Source: Cafeteria roenbergensis
Taxonomy: Eukaryota; Sar; Bigyra; Bicosoecida; Cafeteriaceae
Assembly: GCA_008330645.1 (NCBI GenBank)
Contig: VLTN01000032.1
Location: forward strand, 355,912 to 419,911
Direction of reading: 5' to 3'
Length of the DNA: 64,000 nt
The position numbers and the translations under genes are program-made. Within the stretch, counting starts at the first letter, position 1. Every line of letters begins with the position of its first letter. Positions 8,483-19,412 of this stretch are shown here, piece after piece. Under the pieces are notes generated by a model. The model did no database searches, was not told the DNA's origin, and saw only the letters and a list, made by a program, of their open reading frames with translations.

Positions 8483-11400
8483 ATGGCAGCAGCGCCCGCA
8501 GCAGCCGCTGCGGCGGCCGCCTCGACGGCCCCGGCGGCCACCCCTGCCAGCGCGGACGACTCCAAGTCCGTGGTGCCAGTGCGGGTGGTCGTGCGCGCAA
8601 GGTGAGTCCGCCCGGCCCCCCACAGCCGGCCCGCCGCCAGCCAGCAAAGCACACGACTGGGCGCAGATCCGAAGACGCATGGCTGGCGCGAGGCAAGGCG
8701 GCAGCGCCCCCAACGCGTGCATGTTTGTGCTGCTGACTGCATCGGTGGCTGCAGACCGCTGAGCTCGTCCGAGCAGTCGCGTGGCGAGCCCGTGGTCATC
8801 GCCGTCAAGGGCAACCGCGTGGTGGTCCGCAACACTGTAGGCAAGGCCACTGGGGCGGGGTCGTTGAGCCTCGACAAGGCCTACGCCTACGACAAGGTGA
8901 GGAGGATTGCAGGCGGTGAATGTCGGAATCAATCATGCCCGGCCGCTGCTGCGCCCGACGCCCCCACAATGGCCGGCCGTAGTCCCCGCAGCCCCACATC
9001 AGTCGCTCGGGCTGCGGCGTGCGGCAGGCTCGTGCGGCAGGCTTTGCTGTGGGGCTGCTTTGGGCGCACTCGACTCGGCGCCCGTTGCCGAGCCAGGTGC
9101 AGGTCATGGTGCCTGTGCTCCACGCCCCGTTCCCTGCGCCCCGCGCCAACGGACGCCCTCTCCACTGCTGATGGAGTACACCCCCCCCTCGCTGCCGTGC
9201 CGTCACCGCTTTTGCCCGCAGGCTTACAACCAGTTTGCCAAGCAGTCGGAGGTGTTTGACGAGTGCGCCATGCCCGTCATCGAGGAGGTCCTCCTTGGCT
9301 ACAGCGCCACCATCTTCGCCTACGGGCAGACCGGCACTGGAAAGACGTTTACCATGGAGGGCGAGATGTCAGACGGCCCGTCCGCGGGCATCATTCCTCG
9401 CTCGATCACCCGCATCTTCGAGCGCCTCGAGGCCCGCTCCGCGTCGGAGGACGAGTTCGAGTACAGCGTGCGCCTGAGCTTCCTCGAGGTGTACAATGAG
9501 CAGCTCTTTGACCTCTTTGGCTCGTCGGCGGACGACCTGCCCGACGACAGCAGCGCAGCCGCGTACAACCCGCGGCTGGCTGCCTCGCGCAAGCCGGCCA
9601 AGGCGAGCGAGCGACTGAAGCTTGTCGAGGACAGCCGCAAGGGCCTCGTCAAGGTGCAAAACCTTGAAGAGGTTGTTGTTCACTCCGCCGAGGAGGCGTT
9701 TGAGCGCGTCAAGACGGGCCTTGCGAAGCGGCAGGTCGCAGAGACCAAGTGCAACGCGTTTTCGTCGCGCTCGCACGGCATCTTCACCCTCCAGATCCAC
9801 TCCAAGGAGAAGACCGTCGAGGGGGAGGACCTCATCCGCGTGGGCAAGCTCTTCCTCGTGGACCTCGCGGGCTCCGAGAACGTGGGCCGGTCCGGAGCCA
9901 AGGACAAGCGCCTTCGCGAGGCCGGCAACATCAACCAGTCCCTCCTCACGCTGGGCCGCGTCATCACCGCGCTCGTGGAGCAGCGGGGCCACGTCCCGTA
10001 CCGCGACTCCAAGCTGACCCGCCTGCTGCGGGACAGCCTCGGCGGCCGCACCAAGACGACCATCATCGCGACGGTCAGCCCGTCCGCGTGCTCCATCGAG
10101 GAGACGCTCTCCACGCTCGACTACGCGCTGAGGGCGCGCTCCATCAAGAACCGGCCCGAGGCCAACCAGCGCATGACCAAGCGCCAGCTGCTGCGCGATT
10201 TCAGCACAGAGATCGACCACCTGCGCTCCATGCTGCAGGCGGCACGTGACAAGGACGGCGTGTACCTGCCCGCGGGCACCTACGAGGAGATCACAAACGC
10301 GCGCGCCTCGGCGGAGATGCAGCTGGAGGAGCTCAAGGAGCTGCACGCCGTTCACGAGGAGGAAGCGGCACGCATGCAGGAGGAGCTGGCCTCTCTCAGC
10401 GCCGAGGTGGAGGCGCTCACGGCCAGGGCCGAGGAGGCGGAGGCGAGCCTCGAGGCGGCCAAGGAGGACATCGAGGCCAAGGAGGGCACCATCGCCGGGC
10501 AGGAGGCCGTCATCGAGGGGCAGGAGGCCGCCCACCGCGAGCTGGCCCAGCAGGCGGGAGGCGCCCTCACCCAGGCCGTCACCGAGGCGGCGGAGGACGT
10601 GGCCGGCCTCAGGGCCAAGGTGGCTCGCCAGGCCCGCCACGCGCGCGAGGTGCAGGCGGGCGTGAGCGGCGTTCAGGCCTCGCTCGACCAGGCGCTCGAG
10701 GCGGTTGCGGCCGACGCCGAGGCCACCTCCAGCCAGCGCGCTGACGAGGCCAGGTCAGCGGCGGCGGCCATGCGCGCAGCGGCCGCTGCCGCGGCGGAGC
10801 AGGCGGACGCGGCCGTGGCGGCGCTGAACGAGGCCCGCATCGCGGCCGTGGCTGCCGGCACCGCCGTTGCCGACTCGTCCTCTGCCGCGGCCGCGGAGAG
10901 CGCATCCGCCTGGTCTGCCGCCGCCGACGCTGCGACGGGCCCCGGCGCCGCGGCAGTGAGCGACGCAGCGTCCGCGGCCGCCACCGCCGTGCAGAGCGCA
11001 CTGGACAGAGCCGAGGCTGCGTCGAGGGAGCAGGCGGCTGTGGTGGCGGCCTGGGCGGAACGCGCCGCCGCCAGCGCCGAGGCGTCGGCAGCCGCGTGGG
11101 AGGCCTTTGCCAACTCGCACACCGCAGCCATCGCGCGCTGCAGGGACAGGGCGGTCGCGGGCATCGACGCGGCGGGGGCGGCGCTGCGCTCGCAGGCCGA
11201 CGCCTCGGCGGCCTTCGCTGCGGAGCGAGCCTCGGCAGAGGAGGCCCTCCTCTCGAACGTGCAGACGGCCGTGGCCAAGCTCGTGAGCGACGCCTTTGCG
11301 GAGATTCGCTCGGCGCGCGAGGCCGCAAGCGAAGGGTCCCAGGCCGCCGCGCGCGCCGCGGCGGAGGAGGCGGCGTCGGCGGGCAAGGAGGTGCGCATGG

Positions 11401-12659
11401 CGGCCGCCGGGCTGGCGGCCAAGGCCTCGGAGGCGGCCCGCTCGGGTGCCGGGGCTGCCCGCGCGGAGGCCAAGGCCGCGGTGGAGTCGGCAGAGGCGTC
11501 GGTGGCGGCCGGGGAGCAGGTGGCGGAGGCGCTGTGCGGCGAGGACGCTGGCTCAGCGTCGTCGGCCGCCGCTGCCGGGGCAGCCAGCGTGAGCGACGCA
11601 GTGTCGCGCATGGCTGGGGCTGTGGCCGTGGCGGCCCGCCAGGCGACGGAGCGCGACGCCGAGGCGGCGGGCGCGGTGGGCAGCGCCGCCAAGGCGTCTG
11701 CCGCTGCCGTGGACAGGGCAGTCGCAGAGCAGACGGCGGCGGTGGCGGCCGCGGCGCGGGCGGCCTCGGAGGCCCTGGCGAGCGGTGCCAGCGCCAGCGC
11801 GGCCTCGGCAGACGCTGCGGCCGCCTTTGGCAGCCACGTGAGCGGCTGGGCGGCGCAGCAGCGGCGCACGACGGCGAAGCTCGCGCCCGCAGTGGCTGCC
11901 CCCGCCCCCACCGGAGCCACCCCTGCCAAGCGCGCGTACATGGTGCCCCGAGCCCTGGCCGCGCCCTCGCCCCGGGCGCGCGTCGTGGCCAGGGTGGAGG
12001 CGCGCCGGGCCGCCGGCGCGGACATCACGCCCACCGTGGCGCGATCCAGGGAGGCAGCGGCCCGCGCCGCGGAGATGACGCCGGTGCGCATGCCCGACGT
12101 GGACGATGCGCTGCAGGAGGACTCCCCGCGAGAGGCAGCCGACGCTGCCGATGTGCGCCACCGCCACGCGGCCAGCCCGCCCCCCGTGCCCTCGTCCATC
12201 ACCGCCAGCAGCTCGCCGGGCGCAGTCTCGCGCGGGCGGCCTTCGGAGGCCGCGTCGGAGACGTCGACGTCGGCGGCCTCGGTGGCGTCGGGCCGCACCT
12301 CGTCCGTGGCCGGCTCGCTCGGCCGCCTCATCAGCAAGGTGCCGTCGTCGGCGAGCATCCTGGGCGACGCTGCGGCGGCGGCGGCGGCGGACAGCGGCAC
12401 GCCCGAGGCCACGGAGGGCGCTGGGGACGCCCCCCGTAGGCCGGCCAGGCGCGGCCGCACTCTCGGCTCCGCGCCGCGCAGCTCCCGCCGGGGATCGTCA
12501 CGCTCGACGTCGAGGGCCAGCGAGCGGACCACTTCCACCGGCGGCTCGCGCAGCCGCGTCAGCGGCATCCCGGCCCCGGGGTCGAAGCGTCCTGTCCGCC
12601 GGGCAGCCCGCGCCGCCACGGCCGCGCTCAGGGACACGACCGATGGCAACGCCGAGTGA
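8483..12659 (+). CDS. Kinesin-5 (BimC/Eg5/KIF11) mitotic motor
   Basis: Three exons, 8483-8601, 8755-8896 and 9222-12659, give 1,232 residues. The joins restore the motor start VRARPLSSSE and LDKAYAYDKAYNQFAKQ, with the kinesin-5 style VFDECAMPVIEEVLLGY. The P-loop GQTGTGKT is at residues 122-129, switch I is NAFSSRSH and switch II is DLAGSE, followed by the YRDSKLTRLLRDSLGG relay region and the neck. After the motor comes a very alanine-rich coiled coil of about 550 residues. A BimC box, TGATPAKRAYMVP, starts at about residue 984, with the CDK-type threonine at about 987. A basic, Ser/Arg-rich tail follows. The family forms bipolar tetramers that slide antiparallel spindle microtubules apart. 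Both introns have GTGAG donors. Confidence 0.95.
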
Positions 12660-13133
12660 GGCCGCATCGCCCTGACGGGAGGCGGGCGGCGGACGAGGGC
12701 GGGCGGGGGAAGGGGGGGGGGGACCGCTGCTCTGGCCGCGTGTCTGACTCGGGCCACGACGACGAACGGTGAGGATTTGACTTTGAGTGTGCTTGGCTGC
12801 GCCCGGTGGTTATGGCTCGGACCCACTTTGCTCTGATGCATGCCACGACGGCACTCGGTCCCTGCGGGCCCGTGCTTGCACACACACAGACAGACACACG
12901 CACGCCAGGGCCAAGCAAGGACAGTCTGACATTCGGCAGCGACGCGCTTTTGGCAGCGCCGCGCACGGACGCTCGCTTGCTCAAGCAGTTGCCCAGGCGC
13001 TGCCGAGCAAGCGCCGCGCACGGCCGCTTCGCAGGGGTCGCGGGCCGAGCCCGCGCTGCCGGCGTTGGCGTTGGGCGCACGGGCTTTGCCTCGCTAGCGG
13101 ACGCCGCTGGTCAGGGCCCACGCACGCCAGCGG
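12660..13133. other. Convergent 3' interval, no gene seen
   Basis: 474 bp lie between the kinesin stop and the INTS11-like stop. It contains a G tract near 12712-12720 and a short CA-rich tract near 12879-12905. No conserved reading frame is seen; it presumably holds two 3' UTRs. Confidence 0.6.
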
Positions 13134-15200
13134 CTACGAGAGCGCGCGGAGCGCCTCCATGGTCCTTGCAACGGCCTCGAAGGGGTCCTCGAGCAGCTGT
13201 GCCGCTGCCGGGGCAGCGGCTACGGCCGGGCGTGCTCCGGCCAGCGTGGCTCGAATGGGCAGCGCGACTTGCACGGCCACCATGTCCGGCGGGTCGTACA
13301 CCGGCACTCGGAGCCTTGTCTGGAGGGCGAGCCGCGCGGAGGAGAGCACGGCCGTGTCCGAGAGGCCTCCCCGTTCGCCTGCCCCGGCCTCGGTCCCGTG
13401 AACCAGGACCACACCGGCCCGGGGGCGGAGGCGGTCGCACATTGCAACGAGCTCGTCGCCGTCGGCGTGCGCGGACAGCGACACCGTCTCCACGCGGCAC
13501 CTGACGCGGAGCCGCTGGCGCGCCTGGCCCGGCCCTGCCGCCGGCAGCTCCACGGCCAGCGCTCCGTCCTGCATGGCGCGCCCGGGCGAGCCAGCGGGGC
13601 AGCGGCCGGTGAAGACGACTCGGCTGTTGGGCGCGCCGGCGCAGCGCTGGAGCTCGGAGAGCGCCGCACCGCGGGTGAGGCCCAGCGGCGCTGTGATGGT
13701 GACTTTGCTCGGCCGGCGGGCGGCCTGGCGGGGCGGGTCAGACGCTGCCGCGGCCGCCAGAGCGGCCACCGCCGCGCCGTAGCCAGGGGCGAAGGCCGCT
13801 GAGTGGTCAGCGTACACGCGGCCGAAGCGGGCGGTGAGCCCTGCGGCCGGGCTGTCGCAGGGCGGCCTGAGAACGGAGGCGCCCCGAGCCCTCAGAGCCG
13901 CAAGCGACGGCGCAGCCCCGTCCGCCTGCGCGCTGGGGCCGGCTGGGCGGTGCAGAGGGCTGGACCCGAGCCAGAGGCTCGCTCCGCGCCTCAGCGCGGC
14001 GTTGCTCGCGAACTGGGCGGCGACGAGCGACGCCACCTCTTGGGCTCTACCGAGAGCAAAGGCCGGGATCAGGACGTCGCCCCCGGCCTCCACAGCGTCG
14101 CTCACTGACGTTAGAAGGCGGGCCACGGCCAGCCCCCTGGCCTCGCGGTGAACGGGTAGGTAGGTGGACTCGGTCACGAGGACGTCGGGCCGCAGGGGCA
14201 GTCGCAGCGGCAGCGGCGGGGGCAGGGCGTGCTCGCCCAGGGCGCCGACGTCCCCCGTGTAAACGAGCGTCGCGGCCGTACCCGGCCAGGCCTGAGTTGC
14301 AGGCTGACGGGGCGCCAGGAGAGCGGACTGCGGGGGCGCGGCAGCGGTTTCGTCGCCAGTCAGGGGGGGCTGCGCCTCGGAGGCGGAGCGAGCGGGCGCT
14401 GCGGCGGGTGGCGCCGATGCAGCCGACTCAGACGAAGACGACGAGGACGAGGACGAGGACGAGGGCGCGGACACGGGCGGCGCTGCCGCGGGCGGCCGGG
14501 ACGCTGCTGCTGCTGCTGCTGCTGCTGGTGACGATGAGGGTGGCTGAGGCGGTCGAGGCTCCGGCTTGACGGCGGCAGCAGCCGAGGGCTCGGACGCGCG
14601 CGCTGACGAGGCGCCGTGCGTGGCTGCTTGGTCCTCCTCCGGTCCCGAGGGCCTGGGCACGGCCGGACGGGCGTCCTTCCAGCTGCGGGGGGCCTCGCTC
14701 ATCCGAGGCGCAGACGCGAACTCAACCAGCCACCCGCAGGCCCCGATGACGTGGCCCGCTGGCAGGGCGGTGACGCGCACCCGGCCGCCTGCCAGCACGC
14801 GCCGCTCCCCGAGCTCCAACGGCGCGACGCGGGCAAGGGCGGCAGCCGTCGCCGAGGGCGTCGCTCCGGGAAGGTCGCCAGCCGCTGCCGCGTCCGCAAT
14901 CGTCCAGGCTGCGGCGTCGCGAGTCGCGCTGGTTGCCACGACGTCGCAGGCTACCGGGAGCGTCGGCAGCATTGCCGGCAGCCCCCCGACATGGTCCACG
15001 TGGGCGTGTGAGATGAGCACGCAGCACGGACGCCGCTCTCGCAGCAGCGCTGCGTCGGGAAGCGCCTCTGCTCCGGGCGCCGACACGTCCGCCCCACAGT
15101 CAAGCATGACAGTTGCTCCTTGAAACGTGGCCAGAATGCACGAGCGCCCAACGCGCTGCCCGGCGCCCAGCGGCAAGACCTCGACATGGCCACACTCCAT
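13134..15200 (-). CDS. INTS11: INTS11/CPSF73-like metallo-beta-lactamase RNA nuclease
   Basis: I chose ATG 15200 because it places PLGAGQRVGRSCIL and MLDCGAD at the position seen in Integrator subunit 11; a start at 15251 would add 17 residues. The 688-residue protein has the motifs of RNA-processing beta-CASP nucleases. Motif 2 is HAHVDH (H65, H67, D69, H70), motif 3 is GHVIGA (H150), motif 4 is YTGDVG (D317), followed by TESTY, PAFALGRAQE, and the later SLSAHAD (H578) and VLVHG. The metal-ligand set appears complete, so endonuclease activity is expected. Between H150 and D317 there is a disordered Ser/Ala/Pro insert of roughly 145 residues where the family normally has about 20. The region after the beta-CASP domain is short. 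It is divergent from BRE1. A CPSF73 paralogue is the alternative. Confidence 0.85.
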   Translation of the reverse strand: MECGHVEVLPLGAGQRVGRSCILATFQGATVMLDCGADVSAPGAEALPDAALLRERRPCCVLISHAHVDHVGGLPAMLPTLPVACDVVATSATRDAAAWTIADAAAAGDLPGATPSATAAALARVAPLELGERRVLAGGRVRVTALPAGHVIGACGWLVEFASAPRMSEAPRSWKDARPAVPRPSGPEEDQAATHGASSARASEPSAAAAVKPEPRPPQPPSSSPAAAAAAAASRPPAAAPPVSAPSSSSSSSSSSSESAASAPPAAAPARSASEAQPPLTGDETAAAPPQSALLAPRQPATQAWPGTAATLVYTGDVGALGEHALPPPLPLRLPLRPDVLVTESTYLPVHREARGLAVARLLTSVSDAVEAGGDVLIPAFALGRAQEVASLVAAQFASNAALRRGASLWLGSSPLHRPAGPSAQADGAAPSLAALRARGASVLRPPCDSPAAGLTARFGRVYADHSAAFAPGYGAAVAALAAAAASDPPRQAARRPSKVTITAPLGLTRGAALSELQRCAGAPNSRVVFTGRCPAGSPGRAMQDGALAVELPAAGPGQARQRLRVRCRVETVSLSAHADGDELVAMCDRLRPRAGVVLVHGTEAGAGERGGLSDTAVLSSARLALQTRLRVPVYDPPDMVAVQVALPIRATLAGARPAVAAAPAAAQLLEDPFEAVARTMEALRALS

Positions 15201-15535
15201 GGCTGGCCCCGGCCTTCGCCCAGGCCCGCTCGCCGCGCCGCGGCTGGCCACTCCAGAGCCTTGAGTCCAGGCAGGGGACCCTTGGCGCCCCCTCCGCCTG
15301 CTCCGCGATCGCTGGTCCCGCCCCGGTTCGCGCGGCGCTGGCGGACTGTGCCCGCAGCGGGCTGCCGGCAGAGCCGACCAAACTCAAAGCTGCGGCAGTT
15401 GGCCGACCCCGCGCGAGCGCGCTGGCGACCCGCACTCAGGATCCCACGGACTGAGGCCGCGCGGGCGGAGCAAAGGGCGACCCAAGCATCTGGCAGGGGC
15501 GTTGTCAGGGCTGGTGCGTCGGTGCCGGGGGAAAG
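15201..15535. promoter_or_regulatory. Divergent promoter interval, INTS11-like / BRE1-like
   Basis: 335 bp between head-to-head starts. CCGGCAGAGCC occurs at 15365-15375, almost exactly central (about 160-165 bp from each ATG). Confidence 0.5.
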
Positions 15536-18500
15536 ATGGCCTCGAGGGCCAAGCGCCAGCGCGGCGAGGACCATGCGGATGCATCTTCGGACTCGGTGAG
15601 CCCGCCGCAGCCCGCAGCTGCCCCGAGACCCGCTCTTGGCTTGTTCAGTGCGCCGGTTCGGGTGCCTTGGCGCTGCGCCACGTGGGCTGGCGTCGTCCCG
15701 AGCACGCCTCAGGCACCTTGACCGGCCGATCTGCCCAACCAGCTGGTGCCGCTTGCGGCTGCCCCCCCCCGCCCCTTGTGGCCGCTTTGGTCGCTTGCGA
15801 TCCGTGTTGCCTTGGATTCTGTGTCATGCTCCGTCGCAGATGGTGTCCCTGGTGCTGAAGAACAGGCAAGCAGTCGCCGCTGCGCAACGCTTCAGGCACA
15901 AGCTGCGCGACACGCAAACGCGCCTGGGAGCGGCCGAGCGCCGCGCCAGCGCGCTCGCCGGCGTGCTGGCAGCCGTAGACCGATCCATGGGGGCGTTCGA
16001 GCACGACGTTGTGGCTGCTGCCAGCTCGCTCGGCGCAGTGGTGCCGCCTGACGTGGCAGCAGCGGCGGCGGAGGCTGTCGCCGCTGCGGGCACGGGAACA
16101 CCGGGCGCGGCGGAGCGGGCCGGTCTGGCCGGCCTGGTGGCGTCGCTGGTGCGCGCGGACCTCCCCTCGCAGCTGCGGGCCGACCTCGTGGCCGGCCGTG
16201 CCGGCGATCGAGCGAGAGGCGCTGCGGCGGCGGAGGCTGCGCCAGCGGAGGAGGCCGGTCCCTCTGCCGCTGGGAGGACATACGAGGCGGGCAGGGACAG
16301 CGGGAGCAGCGGCGCGGACACGGCAGCGCCTCCTCACGCGAGCGCGACGCAGCCGGTGGCCGACGTCCCTGCAGCGCTGGCCCCTGTCGTGGAGGCGGCG
16401 CAGCGGCGCATGGGGCTGGCGCGGCAGGCAGCGGCCCTGGCAGTCGCAGCCGCGACCTCCGCGCCGGCATCCGGCGGCGCCCCGCGCCCGCCCCCAGTGC
16501 GCCCCTCGGAGGCGGAGTGGCGCGAGCGCGCCAGGCAGGCCGAGCAGGCCGCCGCGGCTGCCCTGGACCGGGCCGAGGGGTGGAAGCGCGAGGCCGTGTC
16601 CAGCCGCCGCAGGGCCCGCCGCGCCTGCCTGGCCCTGCTGGAGGCGGCGGGGGAGGCGCCGGTGTCGCTTTCGGCCGCCCGCCAGATGGCTGCGGACGGC
16701 GATCTCATGCCCGCCGCGGACGGGCTCGACGAGGCGCGGGCAGCCGTGGTGCCCAACGGCCATGCCCCTGTTGCGGCCCCGCGCACCGCCTCGTCGTCAT
16801 CGTCGTCGTCCTCCTCCTCCTCCTCGTCCTCCTCGTCCGCGTCGGGAGCGGCCGGGCTTGCGGCGGGGGCGTCCTCCGGCGTTCCTGCCGCCGCCGCGGC
16901 GGCCGCGGCAGCAGCGGGAGCCCACGGCCCGCGGACTGACGAGCTGGTGTCCCTGCGCGCCCAGCTGGCGGCGGCACAGTCGGAGGCCGAGGCGGCCAAG
17001 CAGGCCCTGCTGGACGAGGAGGACAACTGCAGCACCATGGCCACCGCGCTCCAAGACGTGGAGGAGGAGCGGTCCAAGTGCCTGAAGGAGCTGGCGGAGG
17101 CGCGCAGGAAGGCAGAGGAGACGGCGGCAGTCGGCGTGTCCCCGGATGCGGTTCGAGCCAGCCAGGTGTTCGCGGAGGCGGAGGCCAGGGCGGCGGCCGC
17201 GGAGCGAGCGCAGGACGCGCTCAAGGCCGAGACGATCACGCTTCGGCAGCAGCTCGAGGATCGTGGGCAGGCGCTGGCCGCCGCGGAGGCCGCGGCTCGC
17301 GACGCAGCCGCCGCCGCCCGGAAGGCCAACGCAGCCGCGCTCACGGACCTGCAGCAGCGCGCGGGCGAGCTGGCCACCGCTCTGGACGAGGCGCGCCTCC
17401 GCGCCTCTCACAGGGAGGAGGAGGCGAAGCAGGTTGGCTCGCTCCGCCGCTCGCTGGAGCAGCTCCGCGCAGAAGCCACGGCGGCGGCCTCTCGCGCCAG
17501 CTCGCTGTCCGGCCGGTCCGCTGCGGAGGCCCTGCGGGCGGGGCTGGCGAACCCGCAGGTGGCCGCCCACGTGGAGAAGCTTGAGACCAAGTGCCACAAC
17601 CTGCAGGCCGCGCTGGCCCGCGCCGAGGGCGCGGGGCAGGAGGCCAAGGCAGAGGCCCGCGACGCGACGAGACTGGCCCGCGTGGAGGCCGCGCTTGCGG
17701 CTGCGACCGCGGCGGGAGGGCCGACAGCCGAAACCGCGGCGGCCCTGAGCGAGCTGCGGCTGGAAGCGGAGCGGCTGACGCAGGCCGTGGCAGCCGCGCG
17801 GCAGCAGGCAATCGAGCGGTCCGAGCGGCTGGACGCGGCGTCGGTCGAGGTGACCCGGCTGCGAGCCGAAGCGGAAGCGGCCCGCGCAGACGCCGCGGCG
17901 CTCACAGACGAGCTCGGCGAGGCGCTGGACGAGCTGGACCGGTCCGGCGGGGCCCGCCGCGAGCTGCTGGCAGAGCTGGCCGCGAAGGACTCCCGCGTGC
18001 AGGAGATGGCCGCCTCCCTGGCGCGGGCCCGCACCGAGGCGGAGGTGCAGCGCAAACGGGCGGAGGAGGCCGAGGCACGGCTCTCAGCGGGGCAGGCCAG
18101 GCTGGAAGCGCTTCGCGCGGAGGTCGCCTCCGGAGCCGAGCACCGCGCCGGCCTGCTTCGCGACCTCGAGCAGGCCGCTGTGGAGGGCGCCACCGCCACG
18201 GAGACGCTCGCGGTCGTGCGGGCCGAGCTGGCAGAGCTACGTGCGGCAGCCGGAGCCGCTTCCGACGTGGCCGACGACGCCTCCACCGCTGACGTGACTG
18301 CCGCCGCTGCCGCGGCTTCCGCCGCGGCGTCGCCAACCGTCTCCCTGCTAAGGGGTCGGCTGGCAGCGGCCGCGACGCGCCTGGGGCAGCTGGAGCAGCA
18401 GCGCTGCGAGGCCGCCGCGGAGGCATCCAGCGCTGCGGCGGAGGCTGCCCGGCTTCGCTCCCGGCTCGCCAAGGCGAAGGAGCGCGCCCGTGCCAGCCTG

Positions 18501-18803
18501 GCCGCTGGTGCGGCGCTGGGACGGCCCTCGGGGGGCCTCCAGCGCTCAGGCAGCGACGCCTCGCAGTCCGGCGGGGGCGGAGGCGCTTCCTCCGCCGACC
18601 TTGAGCTCCTCGCGCACTACCGCGCCGCCTCCCGCTGCAGCGTCAAGCCGGGAAAGCAGAAGGACCGCGTGCTGCGGCAGTGCGGCCACAGCTTCTCCGC
18701 TGCCGCAGTGGAGGAGCTCATCGCCGAGCGAAACAGGAAGTGCCCCATCTGCGGCCAGCGCTTCGCCGCGGATGACGTCATCCCAATCTTCCTCAACGCC
18801 TAG
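15536..18803 (+). CDS. BRE1: BRE1-like (RNF20/40) protein with degenerate RING
   Basis: Two exons: 15536-15595 encodes 20 residues (MASRAKRQRGEDHADASSDS), then intron 15596-15839 (GTGAGC to TCGCAG), then 15840-18803. Total is 1,007 residues. A small basic first exon, a nearly continuous alanine-rich coiled coil broken by a poly-Ser/poly-Ala linker (about 340-400), and a C-terminal RING are the BRE1 plan. BRE1 ubiquitinates histone H2B with RAD6. The last 55 residues align in length with yeast Bre1, including the RKCPICGQRF and final DVIPIFL segments. Three of eight zinc ligands are replaced: position 2 is K956, position 5 is S973, position 6 is A976. C953, C968, H970, C988 and C991 remain, so only zinc site II (C3-H4-C7-C8) is intact. 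Ligase activity is therefore uncertain. Confidence 0.85.
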
Positions 18804-19412
18804 CCCGAGCGCAGCAGGCCGTGGCCCCTGGGGGCTGGAGCCCGCCCTGCCCTGCCCGCCACGCGTCTCTTGCTACAGGCGGGGCGGTGCAGCGCGGCGC
18901 GGTGCGGCGCAGCAGGCTGCCGGCCGCAGGCCGCGGAGCCCGGGGCTGTCCTGGGGGCGTGAGCTTCGTTGGCTTTGGCGAGCCTTCCCAGAGGCAGCCA
19001 GCCTTGCGCGGGTGTGTGAGCGCGTTGTGCAGCCGCTGAGCCATTCGCTGCGTCTCCCTCCCCTGCCTCAGCCACCGTCACACCGCCCGAGTTTCGCTCC
19101 ATGCTCCGCCGAGTGGTGACTGCCAAGCGGCAGCGCGCGCCCCCGGCCGGTGCGCAGCGCACGCGGCTTGCAGGCGAGCGTGTTCGTTGCACGCTGCGGC
19201 CCACCAGCGCCGAGATGAGGGAGCTCTCGCGGGCACGCACACTCGCGCGCACGCACATTCGCACACAACGTGCGCGCTGGCGATGGCGCGCATCGCGGGG
19301 AGGTCCCCCCCTTCCCCCCTCCCCCCTCCCCCCCCCCTTCGCCGGTGCCGGGGCGGCCAAGCCGAGACGCTGACCTCGTGTCTTGAGCGCTCCCCAGCGT
19401 GACGGCCCCGGC
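18804..19412. other. Convergent 3' interval with simple-sequence tracts
   Basis: 609 bp between the BRE1-like and transporter stops. Pyrimidine tracts rich in C runs lie around 19307-19340, and GCACAC-type repeats near 19233-19270. No gene is recognised. Confidence 0.6.
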
